From positions 124,001-188,000 of the forward strand of contig NZ_NPKO01000009.1 of assembly GCF_008329605.1 (NCBI RefSeq): a DNA stretch of 64,000 nt, in the 5' to 3' direction. The translations under genes and the position numbers were made by a program. The notes beneath the pieces were generated by a model that saw nothing but the letters and a program-made list of their open reading frames with translations, did no database searches and was not told where the DNA came from. Source of the stretch: Mycolicibacterium sp. P9-64. Its GTDB lineage: Bacteria > Actinomycetota > Actinomycetes > Mycobacteriales > Mycobacteriaceae. Shown here one piece after another: positions 35,401 to 44,227 of the stretch. Each line of letters starts with the position of its first letter. Positions within the stretch are counted from its first letter, which is position 1.

Positions 35401-35891
35401 TCCCGTCGCATCTCCTCGGCCGCGACGGCCTCGGCGGTGACCCACGGTTGGTCGCTAAGGTCCTCCAGGAACGGGCCGCGCCACAACGCAAGTGCGGCAT
35501 CGGACTCCGCGAGCGCCTCGTCCCACCGCGTCGCCTCGATCGCCGTCGCCGCGCGGCCGACATTCGCGGTGAAGACCGTCAGATCGACCTCCTCCGGTCC
35601 AACCCCGAGGTAGTAGCCCGGCGACTGCCGCACGATGGGCGAGGCCACCTGCGAAGCCTCCACACCGTCGCGCAGGGCGCGGCGCAGATTCGACACGTAT
35701 GCCTGCAGGCTGGCCGTCGCACTCCCCGGGACGTCGTCGCCCCAGACCGCGTCGATCAGGCGGTCGACGGAAACGACGCGGCCACGGGCCAGCAGGAGCG
35801 CGGCCAAAACGGCTCGCTGCTTCGGCGGACCGATGTCGACCCGACCATCGGCACCTGCGACCTGCAGCGTGCCGAGCAACCGATAACGCAC
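32463..35891 (-). CDS. Large SARP-type regulator with BTAD and NTPase domains (AfsR/LuxR-like)
   Basis: This is a 1142-residue protein. Residues about 1-95 form an OmpR-like winged-helix DNA-binding domain (RLLGTLQVAGADGRVDIGPP, then SYVSNLRRAL region), and about 100-245 a bacterial transcriptional activator domain (LWRGPFLEDL). About 290-560 is an AAA/STAND ATPase with Walker A GPPGIGKT at 318-325 and Walker B AVVIDDVQWADS near 405. The rest is an alpha-helical TPR-like region. I do not see a C-terminal LuxR helix-turn-helix. Such regulators switch on secondary-metabolite or stress genes. It starts at GTG 35891, 18 bases downstream of the UPF0182 gene stop. The FAD-linked oxidase downstream may be its target. 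Confidence 0.88.
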   Translation of the reverse strand: MRYRLLGTLQVAGADGRVDIGPPKQRAVLAALLLARGRVVSVDRLIDAVWGDDVPGSATASLQAYVSNLRRALRDGVEASQVASPIVRQSPGYYLGVGPEEVDLTVFTANVGRAATAIEATRWDEALAESDAALALWRGPFLEDLSDQPWVTAEAVAAEEMRRDCLDYRISALLALGRVPLALASAAQLSALDPLSDRGCWLHVLALYRAGRTSEALDAYTRHARRLDDELGLQPGSELRELQTAILQQAPELAAWPRHPEWTGAVEVLTPMVPAPPAAAAEPSRRAELVGRQRELATVAGLLADVSNGATRWLVLSGPPGIGKTRLAEEVAARVGDAGGRVVWISCPDETATPPWWPMRQLVRALGADADEVLQVPPHADPDTARFHVYERIQSLIELAGEVRAVVIDDVQWADSASTSCLAYVAGALRERPIAIVVTVRDGEHTPELGRLLGTIARGAHNRHVEVPALSSTDVAALATEVADDVVTSEEAAILAVRTGGNPFFVCEYARLPRDERQGNDIPVAVKSVLDRRLAGLDPAVLQMLRTAAVVGDAVDVAVLAEATRLDIDTLADYLDEAADERIVVPSHTGDGYAFAHGLLREQLLASMPALRRQRLHAKVADVLADGVGADALTRRAQHLVAAQPLVEPDAVVEACRRAAEEATERWSSDIAATWWQAALDAYDRLPASARDEAERDALTVAMLEAHSRSGRGRLVLQAVERHLAEALRSGRTSTAGRVASALLRSSGAWPWLAPGESPGELLRLLERSADVADRDPGGGARVLAALAVGHCYNPDPRVSAAHLDRAEYLAESTGDPEVVADVLVGRLITYSGVATASVQTLSWAERLDALSHSRSDEDRVISNSVCTMAEMNLGDVDATARRLAVGVEGSEALQLPVLRAQLRWMEAVLAVWRGDFAEAERHHGIASYVHEQTELYGAGSGLMAAVSLLRETGGPIDPQWLEVAATPDTGGQSMVDLVTTALLTIAHGPQVAPTAKTLLAEWLTARDRPHIWTTLGHLVLLAHLAADHEVTQYAEPLLAELEPFGDRIAVIGQIGVAGPVALATARLRALAGDREHALVDLARARTIAERTGAAPTLVRCALVAAELADSVQRRSAMARDVAVRAGDLGMLGVVAAAERLV

Positions 35892-35909
35892 CGGCGCAAC
35901 CCTAATGGG

Positions 35910-38900
35910 CTACTTGGTGTTCTGATACTTGGCGACCGCGTCGTCGAGCTTCTGCAGAGCAGCGCCGTACTCGGCGAAGTTGCCGCCCTGCTGCGCCGTA
36001 CGGAGCCCGTCGAGCGCAGAATTGATGTCCTGCAGCGCAGCGGCCTTCGCCGTGGACAGCTGGATCGCACCACCCGGCACCGCCGCGACCGGCGTTGGCA
36101 CCTCGGGCGCACGGCCCTGCTGCTCCTGCCCAGGTGGCGCGGCAGGCGGCGGGACGCTGCCCGCCTGCGGCGCCGCTGGCGGGCTGCCAGGCCCCCCCAC
36201 CACCGGCGCGGGCCCCGTGGCCGTGGCGCCGGCGCCAGGCCCGAAGAGTTCGTCCAGCGCGGCGCTGACGGTCGGGCCGTAGCCGACCTTGTCGTTGTAC
36301 ATCATCGCGACGCGGATCAGGCGGGGGTAGGACGACGCCGCGTCACTGGCCCCTGGGGAGGCGTACACCGGCGCAACGTAGAGCAGACCACCCTGCGCCA
36401 CCGGAAGTGTCAACAGGTTGCCCCAGCGAATCCGGTTCTGGTTGTCGCGCCCGATCACACCGAGGTCCTGGCTGACCGCGGTGTCCGTGCTGATCGCGTT
36501 GAACGCCAGTTTGGGCCCGTTGACCTGCCCCGGAATGGTCAGCACCGTGATCTTGCCGTAGGTGGCCGGATCGGAGCTGGCACTGATGTAGGCGGCCAAG
36601 AAGTCTCGACGGAACCGGTTCATCGCGCTGGTCAACTGGAAGGACGCCGAATTGTCGTTCGCCGCAATGTCCTTGGCGACGATGTAGTACGGCGGCTGAT
36701 AGCTGCTCGCGGTCGGATTCGGGTCGAGCGGCACGTCCCAGAAGTCCGACGTGGAGAAGAACGTCACCGGATCGTTCACGTGGTACTTCGCCAAGAGCTG
36801 GCGCTGCACCTTGAACAGGTCCTCGGGGTAGCGCAAGTGTGCGGCGAGATCCGGCGAGATGTCGCTCTTCAGCTTCACCGTCCCCGGGAAGACGCTCTCC
36901 CACGCCTTGAGCACGGGATCCTGCTCGTCCTGCGCGTACAGGGTCACGGTGCCGTCGTAGGCGTCGACGGTGGCCTTCACCGAGTTGCGGATGTAGGACA
37001 CCTGCTTGTCGAGCTGGAGCCGGTTGAGCGCCACCTCGCTGGAGTCCGCCGTGGCCGACGACAGCGTCGTCAGCTCCGAGTACGGGTAGTTGTCCAACGT
37101 CGTGTAACCGTCGACGATCCACACCAGCTTCTTGTTCACGATCGCCGGGTACACACTGCTGTCGGTGGTCAGCCACGGCGCCACCGCCTCCACCCGCTTG
37201 GCCGGATCCCGGTTGAACAGGATCTTGCTGTTCTCACCGATGACGTTGGAGAACAGGAAGTTTCGCTCGGCGAACTTCGCGGCGAACACCGAGCGCGAGA
37301 ACCAGTTCCCGACCGGAACACCGCCGGAACCGGTGTAGGTGTAGTTCTTGGTCTCGGTGTTGGTCTCGTAGTCATACTCGCGATCGGTGCCGTTTCGGCC
37401 GACGATCGCGTAGTCGTCGGCCGCCCCGGCGATGATCGGGCCGAAGTAGATGCGGGGCTGATCCAGAGGCGCAGGGCCCGGCGCGACCACGGTGCCGTTG
37501 GCGCCGACCACACTGGCCAGGAACTCCGGGTAACCGCCGTTCTGGTTCGGGTCGTTGGCGACCCCACGCACGGTGTTGGCCGGTGAGGCGATGAAGCCAT
37601 TGCCGTGGGTGTAGACGGTGTGCCGGTTGATCCAGTCGCGCTGGTTGTCGATCAACCGGTCGGGGTTGAGCTCTCGCGCGGCGACGACGTAATCGCGCAG
37701 GTTGCCGTCGGGCCCGTTGTACCGGTCGATCGACAGCTGGTCGGGGAACGCGTAGAAGTTCTTGCCCTGCTGGAACTGCGTGAACGTCGGGCTGATGATC
37801 GTCGGATCGAGCAGGCGGATGTTCGACGTCGTCGCACGATCGGCGGCCACCTGCTGCGCGGTGGTGTTGATGTTGCCGCTGTAGTCGCGATAGGTCACGT
37901 TGGTATCGGTCAGCCCGTAGGCATCCCTGGTCGCGTTGATGCTGCGAGTGATGTACTCGCTTTCCTTCTGCGCCGCATTGGGTTTGACGCTGATCTGCTC
38001 GACGACCAGCGGCCAGCCCGCGCCGACGATCAGCGACGACAGAAGCAGCAGCACCACGCCGATGGCGGGAATGCGCAAGTCGCGCAACACGATCGCCGAG
38101 AACACCGCGACTGCGCAGATCACCGCGATGGCGAGCAGGATCAGCTTGGCGGGCAGCACCGCATTGATGTCGGTGTAGCCGGCGCCCGTGAACGGCTTGC
38201 CACCCCTGGTGTGGCTGAGCAGCTCGTAGCGGTCGAACCAGTAGGCGACCGCCTTGAGCAGGATCAACGTGCCGCCCAACGAGATCAGCTGGATGCGCGC
38301 CGACCGGCTCAGTGCCCCCGTGCGACCCGCAAGCCGGATGCCACCGAAGAGGTAGTGGCCCAACAGGTTGGCGACGAACGCCAGGAACGTCGCGACGAAC
38401 AGGTAGCTCAGCACCAGCCGGTAGAACGGCAGGTCGAAGGCATAGAAGCCGAGGTCCATGCCGAACTGCGGGTCGGCGACGCCGAAGCTTCCGCCGTGCA
38501 AGAACAGCTGCACCTTCACCCAGTTGGTCTGAGCGACGATGCCGGCGAGCACGCCGATGAACACCGGGATTCCGATGCCGAACAGCCGCAGCCGGGCCAT
38601 CGCCGCGGTGCGGTACCTGGCCACCGGATCGTTCGGGCCTGCGGTCGGGACGAACACCGGCCGCGTCCGGTAGGCCAGCGCCAACGCGCCGAACACGACG
38701 GCACCGATCACCAGCGCGCCGACCAGGAAGACCACGAGTTTGGTGACCAGCACGGTCGTGAACACCGAGCGATACCCCAGCTCGCCGAACCACAACCAGT
38801 TCACATAGGTGTCGACCAGGCGTGGCCCGATCAGCAAGAGCAGGACGATCGCCAACGCAACGGCGATCAGAATTCGGCTACGCCGCGTCAACTTCGGCAT

Positions 38901-38924
38901 CCTCGCCGCGGGCCGCATACCCAC
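35910..38924 (-). CDS. UPF0182 family integral membrane protein (Rv3193c-like)
   Basis: This is a 1004-residue protein. The N-terminal half has about seven hydrophobic segments (first at 17-35 after the basic MPKLTRRSR) and the C-terminal half is extracytoplasmic, ending in a Pro/Gly-rich stretch and a short helical tail. It closely follows the UPF0182 protein encoded at Rv3193c in M. tuberculosis, in length and in segments such as HTVYTHGNGF and PGQVNGPKLA. Its function is unknown. ATG starts at 38924 (MGMRP) and 38918 (MRPAAR) are both possible. It begins the conserved block shared with M. tuberculosis. The gene is followed by the PDZ-Lon gene in the reverse transcription order. Confidence 0.93.
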   Translation of the reverse strand: MGMRPAARMPKLTRRSRILIAVALAIVLLLLIGPRLVDTYVNWLWFGELGYRSVFTTVLVTKLVVFLVGALVIGAVVFGALALAYRTRPVFVPTAGPNDPVARYRTAAMARLRLFGIGIPVFIGVLAGIVAQTNWVKVQLFLHGGSFGVADPQFGMDLGFYAFDLPFYRLVLSYLFVATFLAFVANLLGHYLFGGIRLAGRTGALSRSARIQLISLGGTLILLKAVAYWFDRYELLSHTRGGKPFTGAGYTDINAVLPAKLILLAIAVICAVAVFSAIVLRDLRIPAIGVVLLLLSSLIVGAGWPLVVEQISVKPNAAQKESEYITRSINATRDAYGLTDTNVTYRDYSGNINTTAQQVAADRATTSNIRLLDPTIISPTFTQFQQGKNFYAFPDQLSIDRYNGPDGNLRDYVVAARELNPDRLIDNQRDWINRHTVYTHGNGFIASPANTVRGVANDPNQNGGYPEFLASVVGANGTVVAPGPAPLDQPRIYFGPIIAGAADDYAIVGRNGTDREYDYETNTETKNYTYTGSGGVPVGNWFSRSVFAAKFAERNFLFSNVIGENSKILFNRDPAKRVEAVAPWLTTDSSVYPAIVNKKLVWIVDGYTTLDNYPYSELTTLSSATADSSEVALNRLQLDKQVSYIRNSVKATVDAYDGTVTLYAQDEQDPVLKAWESVFPGTVKLKSDISPDLAAHLRYPEDLFKVQRQLLAKYHVNDPVTFFSTSDFWDVPLDPNPTASSYQPPYYIVAKDIAANDNSASFQLTSAMNRFRRDFLAAYISASSDPATYGKITVLTIPGQVNGPKLAFNAISTDTAVSQDLGVIGRDNQNRIRWGNLLTLPVAQGGLLYVAPVYASPGASDAASSYPRLIRVAMMYNDKVGYGPTVSAALDELFGPGAGATATGPAPVVGGPGSPPAAPQAGSVPPPAAPPGQEQQGRAPEVPTPVAAVPGGAIQLSTAKAAALQDINSALDGLRTAQQGGNFAEYGAALQKLDDAVAKYQNTK

Positions 38925-39009
38925 TCGTCAACTCCACTCTCGGGTGTCTACTTGGTCACGTCTGGCTTCGACGTGCCACAACTCTACGCACTGGTCGCCA
39001 AGGGAATTC

Positions 39010-40032
39010 TCAGCAATGGGGCGGTTCGCCACCGGCGGAAACCGCATGCAACGCATCGACGGCCGAAGTCAGGGTGTCCACCTTGATGAGCTGCAGACCG
39101 TCGTCGTGCGCGGAGCGCGCCTCGTCGCAGTTGTCCGCAGGCACCAGGAAGATCGTCGCGCCGGCCTCCTGCGCGGCGACCATCTTGTGGGTGATGCCGC
39201 CGATCGGGCCCACCTTGCCGTCTCCGCTGATCGTGCCGGTACCCGCCACGAACTTGCCGCCGTTCAGGTCACCCGTGGTGAGCTTGTCGACGACCGCGAG
39301 GCTGAACATCAGGCCCGCGGACGGCCCGCCGATGTTGGCGAGGTTGAAGTCGATCTTGAAGTCGCCCCACGGTGCGTCCCGCACGCCGACGCCGAGGAAG
39401 CCGTAGTCACGGTCCTTGTTCTCGCCCAAGGTGATCGTCGTCGTGCCGATCCCATCGCCCTTGCGACGGTAGTCGATCACCATCTGGTCACCGGGCTTGG
39501 TGGCCTTCAACAGTGCGGTGAACTCATCCAGGTTGGCGACGGGCTTGTTGTCGACCATGTCGATGGCATCGCCGTCCTGCAGCTTGCCCACCGACGGCCC
39601 TGGGTCGGTGACGCTCTCGACCGTCACCGCCTGCGGGTACTTCAAGTAGGACAACGCCGCGTACTCGGCGTTGTCCTCGGAGCGCTGGAAGTCGTTGTTG
39701 TTGTCCTTGTCGATCTCGTCCTTGGACTTGTCCGGTGGATAGACCAGGTCCCTTGGCACCAGCTGATCGCGGCCCGACGCCCACAGCACCAGCGCCTGAC
39801 CGAGCGTGATGCCGTCGCTCTGCGACACGGTGGTCATGTTGAGGTGCCCGGACGTGGGATAGACCTTGGTGCCCTCGATGTCGACGACCTGCTTGCCGTC
39901 GACCTCGCCGAGGGTGTCGAACGTCGGTCCCGGCCCCAGCGCCACGAACGGCACCGCGACCGCCGACAACAGGAATCCGAACGTCACGATCGGTACCAGC
40001 GCCACCACCAGGGTCAGAATCCGCCTGTTCAC
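39010..40032 (-). CDS. Membrane-anchored PDZ-Lon serine protease (Rv3194c-like)
   Basis: This 340-residue protein has an N-terminal signal anchor (about 7-28), a PDZ domain (about 125-205, with TDPGPSVGKLQDGDAID as the binding loop) and a C-terminal Lon-type proteolytic domain with the catalytic Ser238 in GGPSAGLM and Lys283 in ITHKM. It degrades or processes extracytoplasmic proteins. The GTG start at 40032 puts the membrane anchor at the N-terminus; open reading frames farther upstream run through the next gene's promoter and have no family similarity. It is divergent from the DUF2342 gene across a 123-base gap that holds both promoters. Confidence 0.92.
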   Translation of the reverse strand: MNRRILTLVVALVPIVTFGFLLSAVAVPFVALGPGPTFDTLGEVDGKQVVDIEGTKVYPTSGHLNMTTVSQSDGITLGQALVLWASGRDQLVPRDLVYPPDKSKDEIDKDNNNDFQRSEDNAEYAALSYLKYPQAVTVESVTDPGPSVGKLQDGDAIDMVDNKPVANLDEFTALLKATKPGDQMVIDYRRKGDGIGTTTITLGENKDRDYGFLGVGVRDAPWGDFKIDFNLANIGGPSAGLMFSLAVVDKLTTGDLNGGKFVAGTGTISGDGKVGPIGGITHKMVAAQEAGATIFLVPADNCDEARSAHDDGLQLIKVDTLTSAVDALHAVSAGGEPPHC

Positions 40033-40155
40033 GACGCCCACATTAGGGCTCTGCGCAGCCGATCCCCCGGCGGCGGCGTTCCCTGCAGGCGAAGGTTCAC
40101 TCTCAGCGTGACCCGCGAGCGCACGGGACGCACACATGGTGAGTACCGTTGAAGC

Positions 40156-41496
40156 ATGGCTGACCTGCCCTTTGGCTTCTCCCACGGGGACGACCCCGAC
40201 CGCGACAAGCCCAAGAAGGACCCCAATCCGGGCTCGCAGCCGGATCCCTTCGGGTTCGGCGGGGCCGGATTCGACATGTCCGACCTGGGACAGATCTTCA
40301 CCAAGCTCGGTGAGATGTTCAGCGGCGGCAACGCGATGGGCGGTGGCACCCAGTCCGGCCCGGTGAACTACGACCTCGCCCGTCAGCTGGCGTCCAACTC
40401 GATCGGCTTCGTCAAGCCGATCCCCGAGGCCACCACGACCGCCATCGCCGACGCCGTCCACCTCGCCGAGACGTGGCTGGACGGCGTGACACCGCTGCCC
40501 GCGGGCACCACGAAGTCGACGGCGTGGACGCCCAGCGACTGGATCGACAACACGCTCAACACCTGGAAGCGGCTGTGCGATCCGGTGGCCGAGCAGATCT
40601 CCTCGGTGTGGGCGTCGACGCTGCCCGAGGAGGCCAGGGCCATGGCCGGCCCCCTGCTGGCGATGATGTCGCAAATGGGCGGCATGGCGTTCGGCTCCCA
40701 ACTAGGCCAGGCCCTCGGCACGCTGTCGCGAGAAGTGTTGACCTCCACAGACATTGGGCTGCCGCTCGGACCCAAGGGCGTCGCAGCGCTGATGCCCGAC
40801 GCCATCGAGACGCTCGCCGAGGGCCTCGAGCAACCGCGCAGCGAGATCCTGACGTTCCTGGCTGCCCGCGAGGCGGCGCACCACCGGTTGTTCACCCACG
40901 TGCCGTGGCTGTCAAGCCAGTTGCTCAGCGCCGTCGAGGCGTTCGCGCGGGGCATGAAGGTCGACACCAGCGGGCTCGAGGAGTTCACCCGCAACTTCAA
41001 CCCGGAGTCGCTTGCCGATCCCTCGGCGATGGAGCAGATTCTCAACCAGGGCATCTTCGAGCCGAAGGCCACGCCTGAACAGGTCGCGGCGCTGGAACGG
41101 CTCGAGACACTGCTCGCGCTCATCGAAGGCTGGGTGCAGACCGTCGTGAACGACGCCCTCGGCGACCGGATCCCCGGCACGTCGGCGCTCAGCGAGATGC
41201 TGCGCCGTCGTCGCGCCACCGGCGGCCCCGCCGAGCAGACCTTCGCCACCCTCGTCGGGCTGGAGCTGCGGCCGCGCAAGCTGCGCGAGGCCGCGGCGCT
41301 GTGGGAGCGCCTGACCGAGGCCATCGGGTCCGACGCCCGCGACGCCGTCTGGCAGCACCCCGACCTTCTGCCACGCGCTGAGGATCTCGACGAGCCGGCC
41401 GCGTTCATCGACAGCCTCGTCGGCGGCGACACCAGCGGCATCGAGCAGGCGATCGCCGATCTGCAGAACGACGAGGACAAGCGCACCGACGACTAG
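40156..41496 (+). CDS. Zinc-dependent metalloprotease family protein (DUF2342, Rv3195-like)
   Basis: This protein has 446 residues. The first about 60 residues are Gly/Pro/Met-rich and low complexity; the rest is an alpha-helical zincin-like DUF2342 domain containing EAAHHRLFTHVPWL near residue 240, the typical His/Glu zinc region of the family. The GLELRPRKLREAAALWERL motif near 370 is also family-specific. It is annotated in databases as a putative hydrolase/zinc metalloprotease, but no substrate is established. It begins the plus-strand pair followed by a ThiF-like gene after 58 bases. Confidence 0.9.
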   Translation: MADLPFGFSHGDDPDRDKPKKDPNPGSQPDPFGFGGAGFDMSDLGQIFTKLGEMFSGGNAMGGGTQSGPVNYDLARQLASNSIGFVKPIPEATTTAIADAVHLAETWLDGVTPLPAGTTKSTAWTPSDWIDNTLNTWKRLCDPVAEQISSVWASTLPEEARAMAGPLLAMMSQMGGMAFGSQLGQALGTLSREVLTSTDIGLPLGPKGVAALMPDAIETLAEGLEQPRSEILTFLAAREAAHHRLFTHVPWLSSQLLSAVEAFARGMKVDTSGLEEFTRNFNPESLADPSAMEQILNQGIFEPKATPEQVAALERLETLLALIEGWVQTVVNDALGDRIPGTSALSEMLRRRRATGGPAEQTFATLVGLELRPRKLREAAALWERLTEAIGSDARDAVWQHPDLLPRAEDLDEPAAFIDSLVGGDTSGIEQAIADLQNDEDKRTDD

Positions 41497-41554
41497 CCCG
41501 CAGGCCTGTGGATAACTAAAACGCCAAGGCCGGCGCGCGTGGCACAGTCGACAC

Positions 41555-42397
41555 GTGATGCGGCACACCCTCGATCCTGCGATGCCGGTGCTGATGCGCC
41601 CCGACGGCGCCGTTCAGGTGGGCTGGGACCCTCGGCGTGCCGTTCTGGTCCACCCGCCCGACGGCCTGTCCCCCGCCGCGCTGGCAGATCTGCTGCGCGC
41701 CATGCAGTCCGGCATCACCTTGGCCGATCTGCAGGCCAAAGCGGTGAACCGCGGCGTCATCGACCCCGAAGGCGTTGCCGAGCTGGTCGCCTCGCTGGTC
41801 GGCTCCGGGGTCGTCACGGCGGCACCTCCGCCCGCCCGGTCGGCGTCCATCCGCATCCACGGACGCGGTCCGCTGTCCGATCTGCTGGCGGGGGCGCTGC
41901 GGTGCTCGGGCGCCAGGGTGAGGCACAGCAACCTCAGCCACGCAGGCGTACGGCCCGGCACCACCGATCTGGTGGTGCTCTCGGACCATCTGGTCACCGA
42001 TCCCCGCGTGTTGCGGGATCTGCACGACGCCAAGGTGCCGCATCTGCCGGTGCGCGTGCGGGACGGTACCGGCCTGGTCGGTCCGCTGGTCATCCCCGGC
42101 ATGACGTCGTGTCTGCGCTGCGCCGACCTTCACCGCAGCGACCGCGACTCCGCGTGGCCCGCGCTGGCCGCTCAACTGCGCGACGCCGTTGGCAGCGCCG
42201 ATCGGGCCACCATGCTGGCCACCGCGGCCCTGGCGCTCAGCCAGGTGGACCGTGTCATCAAGGCGATCCGCGACGCCGGCGACCCCCGAAGGGCGGGCGA
42301 TCCGCCAGCCACCCTCGACACGACGCTGGAGGTCGACGTCAGGACCGGTTCGACCGCGAGCAGGCGCTGGTCACGGCATCCACGTTGCCAGTGCTGA
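41555..42397 (+). CDS. ThiF/TOMM leader-peptide-binding-like protein (Rv3196-like)
   Basis: This 280-residue protein has an N-terminal winged-helix-like domain (about 30-90, leader-recognition type) and a reduced E1-like/ThiF domain (about 100-270). It has a Cys-rich structural zinc site: CLRCADLH at about 186 and the C-terminal HPRCQC. The ATP-binding glycine-rich loop of active E1 enzymes is degraded to RIHGRGPLSDLLAGAL, so it may bind rather than adenylate its partner. It resembles the ocin-ThiF proteins of azole-peptide clusters, though no peptide or cyclodehydratase gene is near. It starts 58 bases after the DUF2342 gene and may be cotranscribed with it. Confidence 0.8.
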   Translation: MMRHTLDPAMPVLMRPDGAVQVGWDPRRAVLVHPPDGLSPAALADLLRAMQSGITLADLQAKAVNRGVIDPEGVAELVASLVGSGVVTAAPPPARSASIRIHGRGPLSDLLAGALRCSGARVRHSNLSHAGVRPGTTDLVVLSDHLVTDPRVLRDLHDAKVPHLPVRVRDGTGLVGPLVIPGMTSCLRCADLHRSDRDSAWPALAAQLRDAVGSADRATMLATAALALSQVDRVIKAIRDAGDPRRAGDPPATLDTTLEVDVRTGSTASRRWSRHPRCQC

Positions 42398-42454
42398 CAA
42401 CGTTTGTGTCCACATCATGGACGGGCGTTCAGCATCGTCGTGGATGATGGTCTG

Positions 42455-43780
42455 GTGGCAGACATCAAACGCGGCCGAGCTGCGCGCAATGCCAAGCTGG
42501 CCTCCCTTCCCGTCGGCATCGCAGGCCGGGCTGCGCTCGGCCTCGGAAAGCGCCTGACCGGCGCCTCGAAGGACGAAGTCAACGCCGAGATGATGGACAA
42601 GGCGGCCCAACAGTTGTTCACCGTGCTCGGTGAGCTCAAGGGCGGCGCGATGAAGGTCGGCCAGGCGCTTTCGGTCATGGAGGCCGCGATCCCCGAGCAA
42701 TACGGCAAGCCGTACCGCGAGGCGCTGACCAAGCTGCAGCGCGAGGCTCCCCCGCTACCCGCCGAGAAGGTGCACCGGGTGCTCGACGCCCAGCTGGGCA
42801 CCAAGTGGCGGGAGCGGTTCACCTCGTTCGACGACACCCCCGTCGCGTCGGCCAGCATCGGCCAGGTGCACAAGGCGGTCTGGTCAGACGGCCGCGAGGT
42901 CGCGGTCAAGATCCAGTACCCGGGCGCAGACGAGGCGCTGCGCGCCGACCTGAAGACCATGAAGCGGATGATCAGCGTGCTGCGGCAGCTGTCCCCCGGC
43001 GCGGACGTCCAGGGCGTTGTCGACGAGCTGATCGAACGCACCGAGGCGGAGCTCGACTACCGGCTCGAGGCCGACAACCAGCGCGCCTTCGCCAAGGCCT
43101 ATGAAGGCCACCCGCACTTCGTCGTCCCGCACATCGTCGCCAGCGCGCCCAAGATCGTCATCCAGGAGTGGATCGAGGGCATCCCGATGTCGGTGATCAT
43201 CCGCGAGGGCACTCAGGAACAGCGCGACTTCATGGGCTCACGGCTCTTCGAACTCACCTACGACGCGCCGCGGCGACTCGAAATGATGCACGGCGACGCA
43301 CATCCCGGGAACTTCATGCTGCTGCCCGAAGGAAAGATGGGCGTAATCGACTTCGGCGCGGTGGCCCCGCTGCCCGGCGGCATTCCCATCGAGATCGGTC
43401 TGGCGACGCGCTACGCGCTCAACGACGACTACGACAACCTGCTGGCCACCATGCAGAAGATCGGGTTCGTGCAGAAGGGCGAGCAGGTGTCCAAGCGCGA
43501 GATGGACGAGATGATGAAGCAGTACGTGGAACCGCTCGAGGTCGAGACGTTCCACTACACGCGCAAGTGGCTGCAGCGGATCACCGCCATGAGCATGAAG
43601 CCCGACCGTGCCGCAGGCCAGATCAGGGCCGCGCGGCAGATGGACATCCCGGCCAAGCTGGCCATACCGCTGCGGGTGATCGCGTCGAACGTCGCGATTT
43701 CGTGTCAGCTCGACGCCAACATTCCCGCCAGAGCCCTTGCGACCGAACTGATTCCAGGGTTCGCCGACGAAGCTGCCTGA
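42455..43780 (+). CDS. ABC1/UbiB-family atypical kinase (Rv3197-like)
   Basis: This protein of about 441 residues has the UbiB/ABC1 kinase-like motifs: KxGQ-type GGAMKVGQALSVME near 52, ASASIGQVHKAVW with the Ala-rich loop, VAVKIQYPG with the ATP-site Lys, catalytic HGDAHPGNFML and metal-binding IDFGAVAPLPGG. Family members regulate quinone biosynthesis and lipid traffic; the mycobacterial one is associated with macrolide resistance in published work. Starts are ambiguous: GTG at 42455 agrees with the M. tuberculosis protein, while GTG at 42440 and a TTG at 42404 are longer options. It lies next to whiB7, with which it is convergent. Confidence 0.9.
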   Translation: MADIKRGRAARNAKLASLPVGIAGRAALGLGKRLTGASKDEVNAEMMDKAAQQLFTVLGELKGGAMKVGQALSVMEAAIPEQYGKPYREALTKLQREAPPLPAEKVHRVLDAQLGTKWRERFTSFDDTPVASASIGQVHKAVWSDGREVAVKIQYPGADEALRADLKTMKRMISVLRQLSPGADVQGVVDELIERTEAELDYRLEADNQRAFAKAYEGHPHFVVPHIVASAPKIVIQEWIEGIPMSVIIREGTQEQRDFMGSRLFELTYDAPRRLEMMHGDAHPGNFMLLPEGKMGVIDFGAVAPLPGGIPIEIGLATRYALNDDYDNLLATMQKIGFVQKGEQVSKREMDEMMKQYVEPLEVETFHYTRKWLQRITAMSMKPDRAAGQIRAARQMDIPAKLAIPLRVIASNVAISCQLDANIPARALATELIPGFADEAA

Positions 43781-43807
43781 CGACTTACGTCAGACAGCTT
43801 CGCCGGC

Positions 43808-44083
43808 CTACGCCGCAGCGGGGTTCTCGGTCGGGTTCTTGCGCGGGCGGCCACGCGGACGCTTGCGCTCCACGACGGTCCCGCGGTCGATGATCTCGCC
43901 GCCCCAGACTCCCCAGGGCTCTTGGCGTTCCAGTGCCAACGACAGGCACTCGCGCCGGATCGGGCACTCCACGCACAGCGCCTTGGCCTGCTCCAGTTCG
44001 GTGGGGCTTTCGGCGAACCACAAGTCTGGATCGCCGACATGACACGGTACGGTCAGCCTTCCGCGGCATGTCCGGACTGACAT
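43808..44083 (-). CDS. whiB7: WhiB7 redox-sensing transcriptional activator of intrinsic antibiotic resistance
   Basis: This 91-residue protein has the four cluster Cys (14, 37, 40 and 46) of a WhiB [4Fe-4S] protein, the family loop GVWGG at 58-62 and the C-terminal AT-hook RGRPRK (77-82) that distinguishes WhiB7. It binds sigma-A and activates ribosome-targeting drug resistance genes. The ATG at 44083 matches the known M. tuberculosis protein length and is preceded by an AGGAGA ribosome site. A 400-base leader upstream contains a uORF and terminator hairpin (see separate entries). It is convergent with the ABC1-kinase gene, 27 bases away. Confidence 0.95.
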   Translation of the reverse strand: MSVRTCRGRLTVPCHVGDPDLWFAESPTELEQAKALCVECPIRRECLSLALERQEPWGVWGGEIIDRGTVVERKRPRGRPRKNPTENPAAA

Positions 44084-44174
44084 GTCTCTCCTGCTTCCTG
44101 GTCGTACTGCTTCTTCTTTGGCCATCTGTCTTGATGGATCCTCAGACCAGGGTTTCGGGAGTTCCGAAAACAAT

Positions 44175-44206
44175 GGCCACGGATCCGGTATGTCGGGTCC
44201 GTGGCC
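44175..44206 (-). terminator. Attenuator hairpin in the whiB7 leader
   Basis: On the minus strand a near-perfect stem pairs GGCCACGGACCCG with CGGATCCGTGGCC and is followed by ATTGTTTT. It lies 21 bases after the uORF stop and about 90 bases before the whiB7 start, the position of an intrinsic attenuator. If it forms, transcription should stop before whiB7. Confidence 0.8.
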
Positions 44207-44227
44207 TTTTCGGCTTCGAGGGGCTAC

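Noticed and set aside
35448..40152. Two long plus-strand frames (35448-37586 and 38809-40152)
   Set aside because: Both are opposite the UPF0182 and PDZ-Lon genes, which have clear family features; high-GC DNA gives long antisense frames.
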